Source of the DNA: Gemmatimonadota bacterium
GTDB lineage: Bacteria > Gemmatimonadota > Gemmatimonadetes > Gemmatimonadales > GWC2-71-9
Assembly (NCBI GenBank): GCA_003223415.1
Contig: QHUY01000046.1
Coordinates: forward strand, 4,856 to 67,883
Direction of reading: 5' to 3'
Length of the DNA: 63,028 bases
Part shown: positions 30,775 to 40,059 of the stretch, one piece after another
Layout: the number at the start of each line of letters is the position of its first letter
How positions within the stretch are numbered: the first letter of the stretch is position 1
Position numbers and translations under genes: made by a program
Notes under the pieces: model-generated
Seen by the model: the letters and a program-made list of their open reading frames with translations, nothing else
What the model was told of the DNA's origin: nothing
Databases searched by the model: none

Positions 30775-33700
30775 TTAATCGTTCAACGCCGGTCCGGGAG
30801 ACTTGAGTGGATCGGGGAGCTTGCTCCACTGCTCGGGGGCGAGCACCGCGCGGGCGCGCTCGAGCGCCCACCGGGCGTTGTCCCGCGCCGCCGCGAGCTT
30901 CAAGCCGGTATCCAGCGACTCCGGGAGCAGGTGGTTCCGCGCGTCGAGCGAGTCCGCGATCGCCCGCAGCTGGGCGATTTGGTCGGGGGTGCAGCCCAGC
31001 GAATCCCGCAGCCCGAGGATCGCGGTGATGGGGTTGCTGGGCAGGGTGGGGGCGGGCAGACCCGGAGTCGTCTGCCGGGCGCCGCGCACGCTCCGGCGGA
31101 TCGGGCCGGGGCCGATTGCGAGGTGTCCCTGCAGGGCGATCTGGAACGGGACGGTGATGCCGCTGCTCGCGCTGGCGGTAGCGCCGAACCGCCCGTTCAC
31201 GGTGTAGTGGAACCGGGGGGTCGCCGGGTCGAAGCCGCGCACGTACAGGAGCACGGGGTCCGGCGCCGCAGCCCACCCCCAGCCGCGCAGGTTCACGGCG
31301 CCGTGCAGCCAGGCATCGAGGCCGCCGAGCAGATTCACGGTCAGGAGCGAAACCGTGAGCCGCCGGTCGAGCCCCAGCCCCGCCGGTCGCCAGTTGAGCT
31401 GCAGGTCGAGGGCGGGCTGCCAGGGCCCCGTGCAGGAGTTGCGCGCCGCGATCCGGCCGAGCTGGCGGCGCAGGCAGCTGCGCACGGCTGAGGGCGCGGT
31501 GGCGAGCAGCGCTTGCATCCCGTTCGTCACCGCCGTGTCCGCCGTCAATCCAGGATCGAAGATGAACGCGCGGTCGTTCCTGGCGCCGTCGCCGTTGATA
31601 TCGGACCGGACGAGCGGCGTGAAGGGGACCCCCGAGGTGAAGCTGCCGATCGCGCTGACGTCGAGCGCCCGCGTGACGGGAAGCGTAACGGTGCCCACGA
31701 ACGCGTGACGCCGCTCCAGACCGCTCCTGCTCCACTCGCGCGCGTCCGGATTACCACCGGTCGTCGGCGAGCCGAACCCGGCCGACGCCGAACAGCACGA
31801 GAATGACGACTGGTCACGGGCGCGCGTGAGCGTGTACCCGAGCCGGAACGACGCGCCCCACCGGGTCGCTCCCGTGAAGGTGAGGGTGAGTTGCTTCGTG
31901 TCCGACTGGAGATCGGAGCGCATGAGCAGCACGCTGCCGAACTCGGGGTGGAGGCGCGAGCCGGTGGAGCCAACGGTGCCCGTCGCCGGGACGATCGAGT
32001 CGGCCGGCACATAGATGGGGCGGCCGCCTTCGTCCGAGAGCGCGAAGCGCGGCGTCGTGGCCAGGTTCAGGTCGCGGAAGCCGTACTGGCTCAGGCCGCG
32101 CGCGTAGCTGCCCTCCAGCGTCACCCAGTAATAGCTGCTTCCGAAGCGTTGTACCAGCGCGAGGGATGCGCGCCGGGCGCGAGGCGCGGCGAAGTCGGGA
32201 GCGAAGGCTGTCACGTTCGGTCGGGGAGCGACGGCGACCGCGGTGGCCGTGTCCGCACACCGCGATGGAATCGTGGACGGGTCTTGAGCGTACCGCGACC
32301 ACTCGGGTACCGGCACAGCCGGGCCGACGCAGATCAGCTGGGTTTCCGCGGTCGCAAGCCCCGGGGCACCGAGTGCGGCCGCGTAGAGGGAAGTCGGCGT
32401 CAGGCCGCGGAAGTCGCCGACCCCGCCGCGCAAGAAGGTGGTCTGCGGCCCCCCGGACCCGGCTCCCAACGCCCAGGTGAAGCCGATGCGGGGCGAGACG
32501 TGTATCTCGCTGGGAATCCGGTCGGTGCGCACCCCGAACAGAGAATCCGCGGCGCGATTATAGGGCGGGGCGCCGCTGAAGCGGGCAGCCTCGAGCCGCG
32601 CGCCATACGTGAGCTGCAATCCCCCGGCCGCGCGCCAGGTGTCGCCCGCGTACACGGCGCTGTTCCAGGCCGTCCCCGGCTGGGCTTGAGGCACGAGCGT
32701 CCGCGTGAACATCGCTGCGCTGTCGGCGGCGAGCGCGGCGAGCGACGGGTAGATGAACGTACCGAACTGGTTCGGCGTCTGGTTCTCCTGCAGCCGTGTC
32801 CCGATCACGTCGACGCCGACCTTCAGCCGATGCGCCGTGGCGCCCGGCAACCACGACAGCTCGTCGGCAAATTCGAGGCTACGATTGTTGGTGCGCTGGG
32901 GGAGCCCGCCGTTGCCGCCGAACGCCAGCGCCGCCACGCCCTGACCGCCGTTCGGCAGGTCCGATGCGACGTCCACGATCGCGGACGGCAGCGCGAGGAA
33001 GGCGCGCGCCTCCCGGTGCTGGCGCGCCACGTACCCGCGCAGCTCGTTGATGAAGCGTCCGCCGAAGTACGAGGTGAGCGACGCCATCACGCCGCCGCCC
33101 CGCGCCGAGCGCGTTCCTCCGGTCGCGGGGAGGGCGAGCGTGCCCACGCGCGTGGGCTCCTGGGATTCCCAGCTGCCGTCGAGACGGAGCGTCAGCGTGT
33201 GAACGTCGCTCGCTTGCCAATCGAGGCGCAGTAAGGCGAGGGTGGTGTTCGTGCTGCGGCCGTCCGGGAGGCTGGGGAGCGTCACCGGGACTCCCCTCGC
33301 GGCGGCGAGCGCGACGAAGCGCGCGGCGGAATCGGGGCTCACGCCGAGCCGCGCGAGCGTGCCGGGATCGGCGGTGGTGAGCGAGGGCAGGGCCTGCGCG
33401 CGCCAGCGTCCCTGGAGTGCCGCGAACACGAAGAGCTTGTTGGGGACGATCGGGCCGCCCATCCCGCCCCCCAGCTGGTTCTGCGTGGCGCCCTGGCCGA
33501 ATGGCGAAGCCGTGGTTTCCCCCCAGGCGAGCGAGCGGTCGCGCAGCGCATAGGTGAACGCGCCCTGCGGGACGTTGGTGCCGCTGCGTGTGGTCGAGGT
33601 CACGAGGCCGCCGGAGAACTGGCCGCGGGCCACGTCCCAGCTGTTCGTGACGACGCGGATCGAGCGGACGGCGTCCTGGGGCACGCTCCCCGTGCCGAAC

Positions 33701-34317
33701 GATAGACCGTCGAGGGTGACGTTGTTCGCGGTGGGTCGTTGCCCGGCGACGGAGAACGCCGTCGCGGTGGAGTCGCTCTCGCGCATCCCAAGGACCCCGG
33801 GCTGCAAGGTCGCCACGGCGTTCAGGTCGGAGGCGTTGATCGGCAGGCGCGCCAGCCGGTCCGGGTCGAAGCTGCGATCGCTCGACCCCGGCCCCGCGCG
33901 ATCCCTCTGCGCGCCCGACCGTACGCTGACCGTGACGGGCTCGAGCGGCACTGCGAGCAGGCCCATCCGGATGCTGGCTTCGATCCGGTCTTCGTCCGCC
34001 TGACGGGCGACGTTGATCTGGACCGCGGCCATGCCGATGAAGCGTGCCGTCAGCTCGTAGCGCCCGCCGCCGTCGGGGAACACGATGGTGACCCGGCCGC
34101 GCCCGTCCGTGGTCCGCTGGCGCGACACCCGGGTCTCGACGGAGGTGGCCTGCACGGTGGCCCCGGCGAGGGGTTGGCTGTCGGGCCCCGTGACCATGCC
34201 GGTGATGATGTCGGTAGTCGCGCCGACCTGGGCGGCTGCCGGGCGCGCCGCCATCGCCACCAGGAGAAGGAGCGCCGGGAATAGCCGGCGGATTCGGTGC
34301 AGTCCGAGCGCGATCAT
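30775..34317 (-). CDS. TonB-dependent receptor with carboxypeptidase regulatory-like domain
   Basis: An outer-membrane protein of 1180 residues. A signal peptide (cleavage near AAAQ at about 30) is followed by a carboxypeptidase-regulatory-like beta sandwich (about 38-110), a plug domain (INASDLNAVATLQPGVLG, then FSVAGQRPTANNVTLDGL) and a long 22-strand-type barrel, as in Oar-like receptors. Instead of ending at the last barrel strand, it continues with about 90 residues of charged helix (DSLGCTPDQIAQLRAIADSL, later RAVLAPEQWSKLP) reminiscent of Spy/CpxP-type LTxxQ helices. It is the last gene of the leftward operon and overlaps the ATP-grasp stop by four bases. Substrate unknown. Confidence 0.85.
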   Translation of the reverse strand: MIALGLHRIRRLFPALLLLVAMAARPAAAQVGATTDIITGMVTGPDSQPLAGATVQATSVETRVSRQRTTDGRGRVTIVFPDGGGRYELTARFIGMAAVQINVARQADEDRIEASIRMGLLAVPLEPVTVSVRSGAQRDRAGPGSSDRSFDPDRLARLPINASDLNAVATLQPGVLGMRESDSTATAFSVAGQRPTANNVTLDGLSFGTGSVPQDAVRSIRVVTNSWDVARGQFSGGLVTSTTRSGTNVPQGAFTYALRDRSLAWGETTASPFGQGATQNQLGGGMGGPIVPNKLFVFAALQGRWRAQALPSLTTADPGTLARLGVSPDSAARFVALAAARGVPVTLPSLPDGRSTNTTLALLRLDWQASDVHTLTLRLDGSWESQEPTRVGTLALPATGGTRSARGGGVMASLTSYFGGRFINELRGYVARQHREARAFLALPSAIVDVASDLPNGGQGVAALAFGGNGGLPQRTNNRSLEFADELSWLPGATAHRLKVGVDVIGTRLQENQTPNQFGTFIYPSLAALAADSAAMFTRTLVPQAQPGTAWNSAVYAGDTWRAAGGLQLTYGARLEAARFSGAPPYNRAADSLFGVRTDRIPSEIHVSPRIGFTWALGAGSGGPQTTFLRGGVGDFRGLTPTSLYAAALGAPGLATAETQLICVGPAVPVPEWSRYAQDPSTIPSRCADTATAVAVAPRPNVTAFAPDFAAPRARRASLALVQRFGSSYYWVTLEGSYARGLSQYGFRDLNLATTPRFALSDEGGRPIYVPADSIVPATGTVGSTGSRLHPEFGSVLLMRSDLQSDTKQLTLTFTGATRWGASFRLGYTLTRARDQSSFSCCSASAGFGSPTTGGNPDAREWSRSGLERRHAFVGTVTLPVTRALDVSAIGSFTSGVPFTPLVRSDINGDGARNDRAFIFDPGLTADTAVTNGMQALLATAPSAVRSCLRRQLGRIAARNSCTGPWQPALDLQLNWRPAGLGLDRRLTVSLLTVNLLGGLDAWLHGAVNLRGWGWAAAPDPVLLYVRGFDPATPRFHYTVNGRFGATASASSGITVPFQIALQGHLAIGPGPIRRSVRGARQTTPGLPAPTLPSNPITAILGLRDSLGCTPDQIAQLRAIADSLDARNHLLPESLDTGLKLAAARDNARWALERARAVLAPEQWSKLPDPLKSPGPALND

Positions 34318-35174
34318 GGCAACGACTCGCTCAGGAGGGTGGCCCGATCTGGCATCACCGGCTGTCCCCGCGCGGCGCGCTCCGCCGCCGCGCAGATGTG
34401 CTGCGCCAGGAGCCGCGGCGCGTCTGGGACACCCTTGAACCCGGGAAGGCTGGACACGTCCACGACGTACGGCTTCCCCTCGCTCTCGATGATATCGACG
34501 CCGTAGAGGTCGATGCCGAACGCCCGGCCGCAGCGCAGCGCGATGTCGCGCAGCTCCGGCGTGGGCATGAAGGGCTCCCCGTGCTTCTCCGCTTCGGTGC
34601 GGCGTGGAAACACCTTCTGGACGCCGAACAGCCGGCGGCCGATCGCGTAGATCTTCCGGTCAGGCCCCTGCGGCGGATGGTAGCGCTGAGCGAAGACCGG
34701 CTCGCGGCTCTGGCGCGGCACGCTCGCCAGCTCGGTCGGGTCCCGCACGATGTGCACGTGGTGCCCGCCCGCGCCGTCGTAGGGCTTGATGACGAGGGGC
34801 CCCGCGTCGAGCAGCGGGGCCAGGTCGTCGGGGCTCGACGCGCAATAGGTGGCGGGGGTGGGCAAGCCCGCGGTCTGCAGAATGCCGGCGGCGACGATCT
34901 TGTCGTGCACCGCTGCGGTCGCGGGATATGAGTTCAGGATCGTGGCGCCCAGCTCGTGCAGCGCCCCGGCGAGGCTTAGCGCGAGACCGCTGAGCTTGCG
35001 CAGCACGTACAAGTCGTGCCGGACCTGGAGCGTAGACAGCTCGAGTGGCCGAGCGAGCGGATGGATGATTTCGATCTCCGCCCCAAGGTCGGCGACCGCC
35101 TGCACTACGAGCGGCCAGCAGCTCGTGCTGCGCTGCGAGTAGCGTGGCAGTAGGAAGCCGATGCGCCGCCTCAT
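34314..35174 (-). CDS. ATP-grasp ligase/kinase, RimK-like
   Basis: 286 residues, starting at the ATG at 35174 that overlaps the preceding gene's stop. The N-terminal preATP-grasp domain is followed by the typical SYPATAAVHDKIVAAGILQ segment, the ATP-lysine in LVIKPYDGAGG, and a C-terminal GVDIIESEGKPYVVDVSSLPGFKGVPD. The metal-binding E-x-N of RimK/GshB-type ligases reads D-V-S here. The PGFKGVP ending recalls the inositol-phosphate kinase (ITPK) branch of the ATP-grasp fold. It may form an amide or phosphorylate a small polyol. No peptide substrate gene is seen nearby. Confidence 0.72.
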   Translation of the reverse strand: MRRRIGFLLPRYSQRSTSCWPLVVQAVADLGAEIEIIHPLARPLELSTLQVRHDLYVLRKLSGLALSLAGALHELGATILNSYPATAAVHDKIVAAGILQTAGLPTPATYCASSPDDLAPLLDAGPLVIKPYDGAGGHHVHIVRDPTELASVPRQSREPVFAQRYHPPQGPDRKIYAIGRRLFGVQKVFPRRTEAEKHGEPFMPTPELRDIALRCGRAFGIDLYGVDIIESEGKPYVVDVSSLPGFKGVPDAPRLLAQHICAAAERAARGQPVMPDRATLLSESLP

Positions 35175-36325
35175 GGCAAGGTCTCGCACAGGACCCTGGC
35201 CAGGACCAGCTTGGCGTCGAAGTAGGCCGCCGCGATGTCCCGGGCCGCGCGGCAATGCCGCTGGTAATCGGCGTTGATGGCGTCGAGCGCGGCGGCGGCT
35301 TCGTCGAGCGTGGTGAACCGGAACAGGCCTTCGCCGTTGGGCAGGTAGGCGCTGGGGCCGGTATGTTGCACGACCGCGGGCTTGCCGCTGGCGAGATAGC
35401 ACCCGGTCCGATCGCTGACCCAGGCGTTCTGCAGCTTGACGAAGAAGGGCTTCGCACAGCTCCACTCTCCCCGGGAGCCCTGGATGTAGGCCCGATATTG
35501 CTCCGGCGTGCTCGCGACCTGGCGCGCGTCGCGGATGCGCCAACCGTGACGCTCGAGCAGGGAACGGTCTGCCACGTCACCGTTCGCCAGCAGCAGCGCG
35601 AGCTCGAGCGGCTGCGCAGTCATCTCGGGAAGGGTCGCGTACTCGAGGAAGGCCACCCGCTTGTTGTTGTCGTAGCAGATTTCGTCGCCGTTTTCGATCA
35701 GCTTGACCCACTTGCCCGACCACCAGCCGGCCACCGTGGTGAACGCCTCGCAGCGCGGGTCGTGCACGTACGGCCAGAGCTCCAGGAACACCGGCGGTTG
35801 AATGTGCACCCATTGGACGCCGCCATCGGGTAATCGCGCCGCCGGCGCTCCGACGGCTTCCCCGATCGTGAAGTAGACGTCGTGCGCGGGGACGCGCAGC
35901 TGGCCCGTGCTCATCCAGATCTGGGTCAGCCCCGGATCGATGTCGACGAGGGCGGTGCGACGCGCACAGGCGAGCAGCCGCGGGTCGATGGCGTAATGGA
36001 AGTTCAGCACGAGATCGGCGCGTCGCAGCACGGCCTCGGCTACGGCCCGGGACACGCCGATATACTCGATCGGCGCGCCGTCCCCCTCGTCGAGCGTGTA
36101 GAGCAGCACGCGCTTCCCCAACCCGAACCGCTCCATCCGCTCCAGGAACGTCGCGAGCGCGCGCGCGTCGCGGTCGGGGTCCTTGCGGCGGCGGACCTGC
36201 TCGAGCCAATAGACGTCGCATCCCAGGCGGCGCAGGCCCTGGACGTACTGCATGTACACCCAGAAGTGCCCGCCCCCTTCCGGGAAGCTCACCACGTCGT
36301 ACGCAGACACAACGATGGTTGCCAT
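35171..36325 (-). CDS. GT-B-like glycosyltransferase, putative
   Basis: 384 residues, ATG at 36325. The first 60 residues look like a GT-B N-terminal Rossmann half: VVSAYDVVSFPEGGGHFWVY, then GLRRLGCDVYWLEQV. The C-terminal part contains GCYLASGKPAVVQHTGPSAYLPNGEGLFRFTTLDEAAAAL, which resembles the donor-binding half and final helix of family 1/CgeB-like glycosyltransferases. I recognise the fold rather than a named family. One-base overlap with the upstream kinase gene and four-base overlap with the ATP-grasp gene place it in one translationally coupled unit. Confidence 0.6.
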   Translation of the reverse strand: MATIVVSAYDVVSFPEGGGHFWVYMQYVQGLRRLGCDVYWLEQVRRRKDPDRDARALATFLERMERFGLGKRVLLYTLDEGDGAPIEYIGVSRAVAEAVLRRADLVLNFHYAIDPRLLACARRTALVDIDPGLTQIWMSTGQLRVPAHDVYFTIGEAVGAPAARLPDGGVQWVHIQPPVFLELWPYVHDPRCEAFTTVAGWWSGKWVKLIENGDEICYDNNKRVAFLEYATLPEMTAQPLELALLLANGDVADRSLLERHGWRIRDARQVASTPEQYRAYIQGSRGEWSCAKPFFVKLQNAWVSDRTGCYLASGKPAVVQHTGPSAYLPNGEGLFRFTTLDEAAAALDAINADYQRHCRAARDIAAAYFDAKLVLARVLCETLP

Positions 36326-37377
36326 CACTCGGGGAGCGCGAGCTCCAGAGCGTCGAACCACCGTTCGACCTCGGCGAGCTGCTCGAAGCCCCACGCGGCA
36401 CGCTCCTCGAGCAGCGCCACGGCGGGCCAGATGATGCGATTGGCGTAGCGCGCGTACTCGGCGGTTTCGAAGACGGCGTTCAGGATCCCTGTCGGCGGCA
36501 GGCGCCAGCCGGCGCCCGCCACGGCGCGCCGATAGGCCTCCAGAATCCACCAGCGCTCCGGCTTGGGAAAGCGGTAGAGGAACGTCGAGAGGTCGTAGCT
36601 CACCGGGCCGACGGCCGCGTGGTCCCAGTCGATGAACCGCGCCACCAGGCCGCGGGCCGTGGGGCTGACGAGCGTGTTCGTCGTCCACAGGTCCCCGTGC
36701 AGCAGGGTATCGGGCCCCCCAAGCGTCTCCAGCAGGTGCACGCGCCGGGGCAAGTCGTCGCGGAGCTGGTACAGCCGACCGAGCAGGCGGCCGCGCAACG
36801 CGCCCTGCTGCGGAGTCGGATCGACCTTCGGTGGAGCCAAGGCCTCGAGCACGGCGATCGCATCGCGCAGGTTCGCGACGAAGAACGGTGCGCCCAGGTT
36901 GCCGCAGTAGTGCCGGCACTCGGGCACCACGGCGTGGCCGGCGGCGCGGGTGTGGAGCTGAGCGATGAGATCAACGACCGCCGCGACGGGTTTCGGGTCC
37001 GGATGCGCGGCGTCCAGCGCTCCCTCACCCAGGTCTTCGTACACATGCCACACGCAGCGGCCGTACCGCTCCGCCGCCGTGGCGAGCAGGCGGGGGGCAC
37101 AGGCGCCCAGTCCCAGGGTGGGCAACCAGCGCTGCAGCACGAGCTCGTTGCGGCGCGCGAGCCAGGGATCGAACCGCTTCAGCACGAACGAGCGCGCGCC
37201 ACCGTCCGCCCCAGCCCGCAGGCGATAGACCCGGGACTTCAAGCGCTCGAGCTCGGTGGGGCCCTCGTCCGCACCGTGGTCCGCGAGCAGCTCCCCCAGC
37301 ACCTCGCCGAGTTCGGCCCAACCGGGTTCGGCGGTGCCCGGGATAGAGGGGCGGGGTGGCGCGCTGGCATCGATCAC
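36325..37377 (-). CDS. APH-fold small-molecule kinase 1
   Basis: A 350-residue aminoglycoside-phosphotransferase/choline-kinase-fold protein. A Lys in SFVLKRFDPW fits the ATP lysine. The Brenner catalytic loop is HGDLWTTN at 227-234 and the metal-binding IDWD is at 249-252, both intact. In a biosynthetic operon such proteins usually phosphorylate a sugar, amino-alcohol or polyol rather than confer drug resistance. Substrate unknown. It overlaps the second APH gene by four bases and the glycosyltransferase gene by one. Confidence 0.8.
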   Translation of the reverse strand: MIDASAPPRPSIPGTAEPGWAELGEVLGELLADHGADEGPTELERLKSRVYRLRAGADGGARSFVLKRFDPWLARRNELVLQRWLPTLGLGACAPRLLATAAERYGRCVWHVYEDLGEGALDAAHPDPKPVAAVVDLIAQLHTRAAGHAVVPECRHYCGNLGAPFFVANLRDAIAVLEALAPPKVDPTPQQGALRGRLLGRLYQLRDDLPRRVHLLETLGGPDTLLHGDLWTTNTLVSPTARGLVARFIDWDHAAVGPVSYDLSTFLYRFPKPERWWILEAYRRAVAGAGWRLPPTGILNAVFETAEYARYANRIIWPAVALLEERAAWGFEQLAEVERWFDALELALPE

Positions 37378-38369
37378 GTCAGTGCCTCCAGCTCCCGGAC
37401 GGCGTCGGCGAGCCGCTCGTGTAAGACCCGCAGCCAGGCGGTCGGCCGGCTGAGGTACAGCGCCCGGTCGTACGCGAGCTCCGGGCTCACCCAGCGAATC
37501 CCGGCGAGCTGCAGGAAAATCCGGCCCACGACAGCGAGGCGCTGTACGTCCTTGAGCCGGACGTGAGGCCAGAAGGGCCGCACCACGGACCAGTACGTCG
37601 GCAAGTCGACGAGCGGCAGGTCCGAGGCCGGCATGCCCCAGCCGGCGGTCTCCCAGTCGATGAGGAAGAGCGCGGGCCCGTTTGCGACGCTCCGGATGTA
37701 GATGTTTTTCCGCTGGATGTCACCGTGTGTCAGCGTCGCGGGGACGCCGGTGCACGCGGCCTCGATGCCGGCCCAGCGGCTCTCGAGGGCATCGAGGTCC
37801 ACCGAGAGGTGCTCAAGCATCGTCACGGCCGCGGGGGTGAGCGCGGGATTCGCGAGATGGACGCGGATCGTGTGGCGACCGGCGCGCAGATGATCCCGGT
37901 AGCGCGGCGGCCCGCCATCGGGCAGGTCGCGCGCCGCGGCGACGCCGGTCGCGCCGGTGTGCATTGCGCCGACCCAGCGGGCCGCGAGCTCTGCGTGGGC
38001 CGGGTCGGTCTTCGAAAAACGCTCGTCGCCCACGTCTTCGAGGAACAACCAGACGAAGTCGCGGCCTTCCGCGCGGGACCCGTAGTAGCGGGGCGCGGTG
38101 ACGGCGAGGTGCGGGAGGATCCGCTCGTAGACCGCCCGCTCGATCAGCGCCCTGGCAACGGGCGCGCGCTGCGCGATGATCGACTCACCCTTCGGCCCCG
38201 CGCTGACGAGCCGATACGTGCCTGACTTCTTCCCGTTGCGCAGCACTTCGATGCTTTCCGGCGCGGCCGCGCCGGCCGCGAATGCGGTCCAGGCCACGAC
38301 CGCCGGATGCCACGCGAGTTTCCCCCAGAAGACGGCTCGGGGCGGCTTCCGGCTCAGCGTGTCTGACAT
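37374..38369 (-). CDS. APH-fold small-molecule kinase 2
   Basis: 331 residues of the phosphotransferase fold. The catalytic loop is HGDIQRKN (215-222) and the metal site IDWE (237-240), where Glu replaces the usual second Asp. It is only distantly similar to its neighbour, so the pair is probably not a recent duplication and may act on different substrates or in sequence. Its start overlaps the end of the ABC transporter remnant by 16 bases. Two kinases side by side suggest two phosphorylation steps in the pathway, an inference. Confidence 0.78.
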   Translation of the reverse strand: MSDTLSRKPPRAVFWGKLAWHPAVVAWTAFAAGAAAPESIEVLRNGKKSGTYRLVSAGPKGESIIAQRAPVARALIERAVYERILPHLAVTAPRYYGSRAEGRDFVWLFLEDVGDERFSKTDPAHAELAARWVGAMHTGATGVAAARDLPDGGPPRYRDHLRAGRHTIRVHLANPALTPAAVTMLEHLSVDLDALESRWAGIEAACTGVPATLTHGDIQRKNIYIRSVANGPALFLIDWETAGWGMPASDLPLVDLPTYWSVVRPFWPHVRLKDVQRLAVVGRIFLQLAGIRWVSPELAYDRALYLSRPTAWLRVLHERLADAVRELEALT

Positions 38370-40059
38370 ACCAACGACGGGGTAGCCTCTACGAGGCGTC
38401 CTCGCTCCAACTGCAGTTGCCTGTCACAGGTCGCGAGCGCGCTATGCCGGTGTGTGATCAGGAACGCCGTGCGGCCTCGCATCAGGCGATCCATCGCCTC
38501 GAGGATCACCGCCTCGGTCTTCACGTCGACGGAGCTCGTGGGCTCGTCCAGGATCAACAGCGGCGCGTCCTTGAGGAAGGCGCGCGCCAGCGCGATCCGC
38601 TGCCGCTCGCCGCCCGAGAGCTTCATGCCACGCTCCCCGACGGGTGTGTCGTACCCCTCGGGGAGCCGCTCGATGAACTCGTGGGCGTTGGCTGCTTGGG
38701 CCGCCGCGACGATTTGCTGCGGGCTTGCTTCGGGGGCCGCATAGGTGATGTTCTCGGCGATGCTGACGGAGAAGAGCACCGGCTCTTGGAGGACGATCGC
38801 GAACTGGCGACGGAGATCGGCGAGCTTGAGCCGGTGCTCTTCTCCGTCAGCATCGCCGAGAACATCACCTATGCGGCCCCCGAAGCAAGCCCGACGACCC
38901 CCAGACGCGTCCCCGGTGCGATCTCGAACGAAATGTCGTGCAGGACGGCGCGATCCGGGTCGGGCCCGTAGGCAAAGTACACGTTCCGAAACGTCACGGC
39001 GCCCGCGGCGCGCGCGAGGGGCCGCGCGTGGGGGCGCTCCGGCACTTCGGGTTGCTCATCCAGGAGCGTGAAGGCCCGTTCGGCGCTCGCGAGGTAGGAT
39101 TGGAGCCCCGCGGCCTTGCGGCTGATCGTCTTCAGCGGGTCATACAGCTGCCCCAGATAGATCAGCGCCATCAGCAGTTGCCCCAGCGTCAGCGCGCCCT
39201 CGCGCACATGGCGGACGCCGATGAGCAAGACCGCCGCCGTACCCGCCGCGATTGTCAGGCCCACGAGCAACCCGAAGAGGCCTTCGAGCAGAGCCAAGTG
39301 CAGGCGTGTGCGTAGCGCTTCGGTCGAGCGATAGACGAAGCGGTCGGTCGCGCGCGCCTCCTGCCCGAACGCCTTCACGACGCGCAGCGCGCCCAGTGTC
39401 TCCTGCACGACCGCGAGCGCGGCGCTCTCACGCTTCTTCAGACGCCGCGACTGGCGGCGCATGCGCGGGCGATAGACGCTGGAGAGCACCAGCAGGGGCG
39501 GCGAGACCGCCAGGGCCACGAGGGCGAGCTGCCAGTCGAGCCGGATCGTGACCGCGATCATCGTCGCCAGCGTGATTCCCGCTGCGACGAACGGGATGAT
39601 GCCCTCAACCATAATCTTGTCAATCACGGAGGCGTCCTGCTGGATTCGGTACAAGGAGTCCGCGGTGCCCCGCGAGTCGTGATACGACAAGGACAGGCGC
39701 TGCGCCTGCTGGACGAGCTGGGCGCGGAAGCCGAGCACCAGCCGCTCGCCGACGGAGGTCTGCGTGTACTTGTTCACCAGCGCCTGCAGCTGGTTCAGCG
39801 CCGCCACGACCAGGAGGAGCACGATCGCGACCGCGAGGATCGCCCCTGGGGACCTTGTGACGGCCGTGGGGAGCAGGGGCTGCAGGAACGCCGGCAGCGG
39901 TCGGCTCCCGAGGACGGAATCCACGACGATCTTGAGGGGGACCGGGTTGAGCAGGGCGATGGGGCTCGCCAGCAGCCCGATCCCGAACAACACGCCCAGG
40001 CGCGGCCAGTAGGGCCGCGCCTCGCGCAGCAGGCGGCGGTACAAGGCGATGTCGCCCAT
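38354..40059 (-). pseudogene. ABC exporter (MsbA-like, TMD-NBD), nucleotide-binding domain disrupted
   Basis: From ATG 40059, 396 residues encode a type I exporter membrane domain with six helices and the start of the ATPase domain (FRNVYFAYGPDPDRAVLHDIS, GTRLGVVG), then LASGAA and a stop at 38869-38871. The rest of the ATPase domain lies downstream in another frame: LADLRRQFAIVLQEPVLFS, signature LSGGERQRIALARA, Walker B LLILDEPTSSVD and H-loop THRHS, ending at 38354. About 34 residues containing Walker A are absent, replaced by one arm of a perfect inverted repeat (38720-38785/38828-38893). As given, no active ATPase can be made. This is either a natural fold-back rearrangement or an assembly artefact. 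The start shares one base with the GH-GT2 stop. Confidence 0.85.
38720..38893. repeat. Perfect 66-bp inverted repeat with 42-bp spacer
   Basis: Left arm 38720-38785 and right arm 38828-38893 are exact reverse complements, by base-by-base reading. The spacer is 38786-38827. The left arm and spacer are genuine ATPase-domain coding sequence on the - strand (spacer LADLRRQFAIVLQ, arm EPVLFSVSIAENITYAAPE). The right arm is the inverted copy that displaces the Walker A region. Both arm edges end abruptly in non-matching sequence. Confidence 0.97.

Noticed and set aside
36325-38369. Aminoglycoside resistance genes
   Set aside because: The APH fold is shared by many metabolic kinases. The operon context is biosynthetic, and neither protein shows features specific to drug-modifying enzymes.
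38720-38893. Invertible (phase-variable) switch between 66-bp inverted repeats
   Set aside because: Inverting the 42-bp spacer would not restore Walker A or join the frames, and there is no recombinase or promoter at the site.
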